Assembly (NCBI GenBank): GCA_036517235.1
Contig: DATDXL010000060.1
Location: 1 to 14,216, forward strand
Reading direction: 5' to 3'
Source: 2-02-FULL-46-13 sp036517235
GTDB lineage: Bacteria > Patescibacteriota > Minisyncoccia > Phycocordibacterales > DSPV01
DNA: 14,216 nucleotides
Below the pieces are notes generated by a model, which ran no database searches, had not been told where the DNA came from, and worked only from the letters and a program-made list of their open reading frames with translations. Position numbers and translations under genes: made by a program. Position 1 is the first letter of the stretch. Each line of letters starts with the position of its first letter. Below are positions 13,094 to 14,216 of this stretch, one piece after another.

Positions 13094-13568
13094 AGAGATA
13101 CAACGACATATAGAGACGATCCTAAAAACTATGGGTGTCGGCTTTGACAGCGTAACTCTTTCGGAGGTTGACGGCCGGAATGCCTTTGTCATCAAAAGCT
13201 CCGAGTCGCACATTCTCATAGGTAGCCACGGGGCGCACATCGCCGCACTCAATCATCTCATCAAGAGGATCGCTGGGAAGCACAGCGAACCGCTTGATGC
13301 GAAACTGGATTTCTATGTGGATGTCAATGATTACCACAGCAAACTCACGGAGGAGGTAAAAAACAGAGCTACTATTCTTGCTGGCAGGGCGCGCTCGTTC
13401 AAAACGCGCATTGAGATGGATCCCATGTCATCCTATGAACGGATGATCGTCCACACGCTTTTTCAGGATTCCCCTGATATAAAAACGGAATCAGTCGGCG
13501 TGGGAGATAGTCGCCATGTCGTTCTCATGTATGTAGAACCCCCAAGTAACGAGAAGGAAGGTTTCTAG
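13083..13568 (+). CDS. khpB: KhpB/Jag RNA-binding protein (KH and R3H domains)
   Basis: 161 aa. The KH domain has the GxxG loop as GSHG (47-50) within ILIGSHGAHIAALNHLI. The R3H domain has RMIVH (120-124) in PMSSYERMIVHTLFQDSPDIKT, and ends SVGVGDSRHVVL. The N-terminal Jag_N domain of longer homologues is absent; the protein begins directly with the helix before KH. In other bacteria KhpB pairs with KhpA to bind RNAs and affects cell division and elongation. It follows yidC as usual and is probably cotranscribed. Confidence 0.92.
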   Translation: MKPEEIQRHIETILKTMGVGFDSVTLSEVDGRNAFVIKSSESHILIGSHGAHIAALNHLIKRIAGKHSEPLDAKLDFYVDVNDYHSKLTEEVKNRATILAGRARSFKTRIEMDPMSSYERMIVHTLFQDSPDIKTESVGVGDSRHVVLMYVEPPSNEKEGF

Positions 13569-13616
13569 TAGAGGAATCTCAAGGAGAGTCCTCGATGATG
13601 GTTCATTTTGATTTAA

Positions 13617-13654
13617 TCTTGTTAAACTTACGATGTATCGTAAGTTTAACAAGA
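13617..13654. repeat. 18-bp perfect palindrome between convergent genes
   Basis: The arms 13617-13634 (core CTTGTTAAACTTACGAT) and 13637-13654 are perfect reverse complements around a GT spacer. It lies between the ends of khpB (+) and the minus-strand gene at the right edge, where a bidirectional terminator would be expected, but neither side has a T tract and the arms are AT-rich. It may be a terminator or RNA-stabilising hairpin, or a protein-binding site. Confidence 0.75.
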
Positions 13655-13686
13655 AAGACCTATATTAACCGTGGAGCACTAAGAAG

Positions 13687-14216
13687 TTAGAGGTTCTCAC
13701 GAAGATCGAGCAGCCAGAGACTGAGATCTTTTTTGTTCGTGAAGAGAAGATAGCTTTCGGATTCATCGAGCACGAGATCGGTGATGTCCATCGTCTTTTG
13801 AGCGACGCTCTGCGGAGACAGGACTATTGTCGCTTCTCCTGTTTCTAGATTTATTTTCCAGATATTGTCAGTGAACGAGACTACTCCTTGGTACCATGCG
13901 TCAGGGTAGGCATCTCCACTGATGTGGTCCGGCACTGCGCAAAAGACAATTGTTGTACGTTTGATACCCCACACACATTTTTCAGGGAGTGTGGTAATAC
14001 CCACTTCGCTGACAATTCCCTTACGGGTGTCTAATGATTTTATGGAAAGCCCTCCGGTTTTAGATTCCGAATAAAGAAGCGAAGTGGCGTTATTATCGGG
14101 GAGCAGGGTAAGTCCGGAGATCCCGCCGAGTATTTTTTTCATGCTACCCGAGCTGGCATTCACGGTATACGCATACCCTGGGACTCCTGCGGAAGGTTTT
14201 GTAATAAGCATGAGAA
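13687..14216 (-). CDS. Beta-propeller-like (TolB/PD40-type) protein, C-terminal part (5' end beyond right edge)
   Basis: The last 176 codons or so of a frame that stays open to the window edge. An ATG at 14211 exists, but it falls in mid-motif, so the true start is probably outside. The sequence has repeated short strands with turns such as TKPSAGVPGYAYTVNASSGS, LTLLPDNNATSLLYSES, NIWKINLETGEA and DLVLDESESYLLFTNKKDLSLWLLDL. These resemble successive propeller blades with a pattern of strand, D/N turn, then 'LWLLDL'. Similar exported propeller proteins are common in Parcubacteria, but the N-terminal signal cannot be checked. No enzyme motif is visible. It is convergent with khpB. Confidence 0.55.
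   Translation of the reverse strand, partial: LMLITKPSAGVPGYAYTVNASSGSMKKILGGISGLTLLPDNNATSLLYSESKTGGLSIKSLDTRKGIVSEVGITTLPEKCVWGIKRTTIVFCAVPDHISGDAYPDAWYQGVVSFTDNIWKINLETGEATIVLSPQSVAQKTMDITDLVLDESESYLLFTNKKDLSLWLLDLRENL

Noticed and set aside
13617..13654. dif/Xer recombination site
   Set aside because: The resemblance to dif is partial (central ATGTAT plus scattered matches), the arms are far more symmetric than dif, and the place near the origin is opposite to the expected terminus.
1..14216. CRISPR arrays, insertion sequences, tRNA or rRNA genes
   Set aside because: No regularly spaced repeats, transposase frames, tRNA T-arm motifs with matching acceptor stems, or rRNA-like stretches were seen.

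Overview
The window looks like the replication-origin neighbourhood of a small-genome bacterium of the Candidate Phyla Radiation (Patescibacteria), most likely Parcubacteria. The basis is family-level: a YebC of only 176 aa, a KhpB/Jag without its usual N-terminal domain, a DUF721 gene directly after dnaN, PilB with a Parcubacteria-like N-terminus, weak or absent Shine-Dalgarno sites at most genes, and standard-code stops with TGA used as stop (which argues against the UGA-recoding CPR lineages). The exact lineage cannot be settled by reading alone.

Layout from left to right. (1) A minus-strand gene for a small secreted protein (1-260) runs off the left edge, with a near-consensus sigma70 promoter. 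(2) The type IV pilus ATPase gene pilB (+). (3) A 384-base gap that appears to hold an unannotated structured RNA at about 2189-2360: a promoter, a 27-position closing helix and three internal hairpins. (4) ruvB-yebC-ruvC (+), a compact recombination/translation operon, convergent with tyrS (-) by an 11-base overlap. (5) A class A penicillin-binding protein (+), divergent from tyrS. (6) A DUF721/DciA-like gene, dnaN and dnaA (all -). A 216-base gap between dnaA and dnaN carries DnaA-box-like sites and two copies of a 24-base G-rich repeat, and is the best oriC candidate. (7) rpmH-rnpA-yidC-khpB (+), the classic cluster divergent from dnaA, with rpmH too short for routine ORF listing. (8) An 18-bp perfect palindrome, then a minus-strand beta-propeller-like gene cut by the right edge.

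The gene content is essentially housekeeping: replication initiation (DnaA, sliding clamp, possible helicase loader), Holliday junction branch migration and resolution (RuvB, RuvC), translation and RNA processing (TyrRS, YebC, bL34, RnpA), membrane protein insertion (YidC) with an RNA-binding partner (KhpB), cell-wall synthesis (PBP1) and pilus extension (PilB). Four genes (pilB, tyrS, rpmH, yidC) have a -10-like box ending 6-8 bases before the ATG and no Shine-Dalgarno, which suggests leaderless mRNAs. The most novel-looking items are the putative RNA between pilB and ruvB, the C-depleted G-rich repeats at the origin, and the leaderless-promoter pattern.
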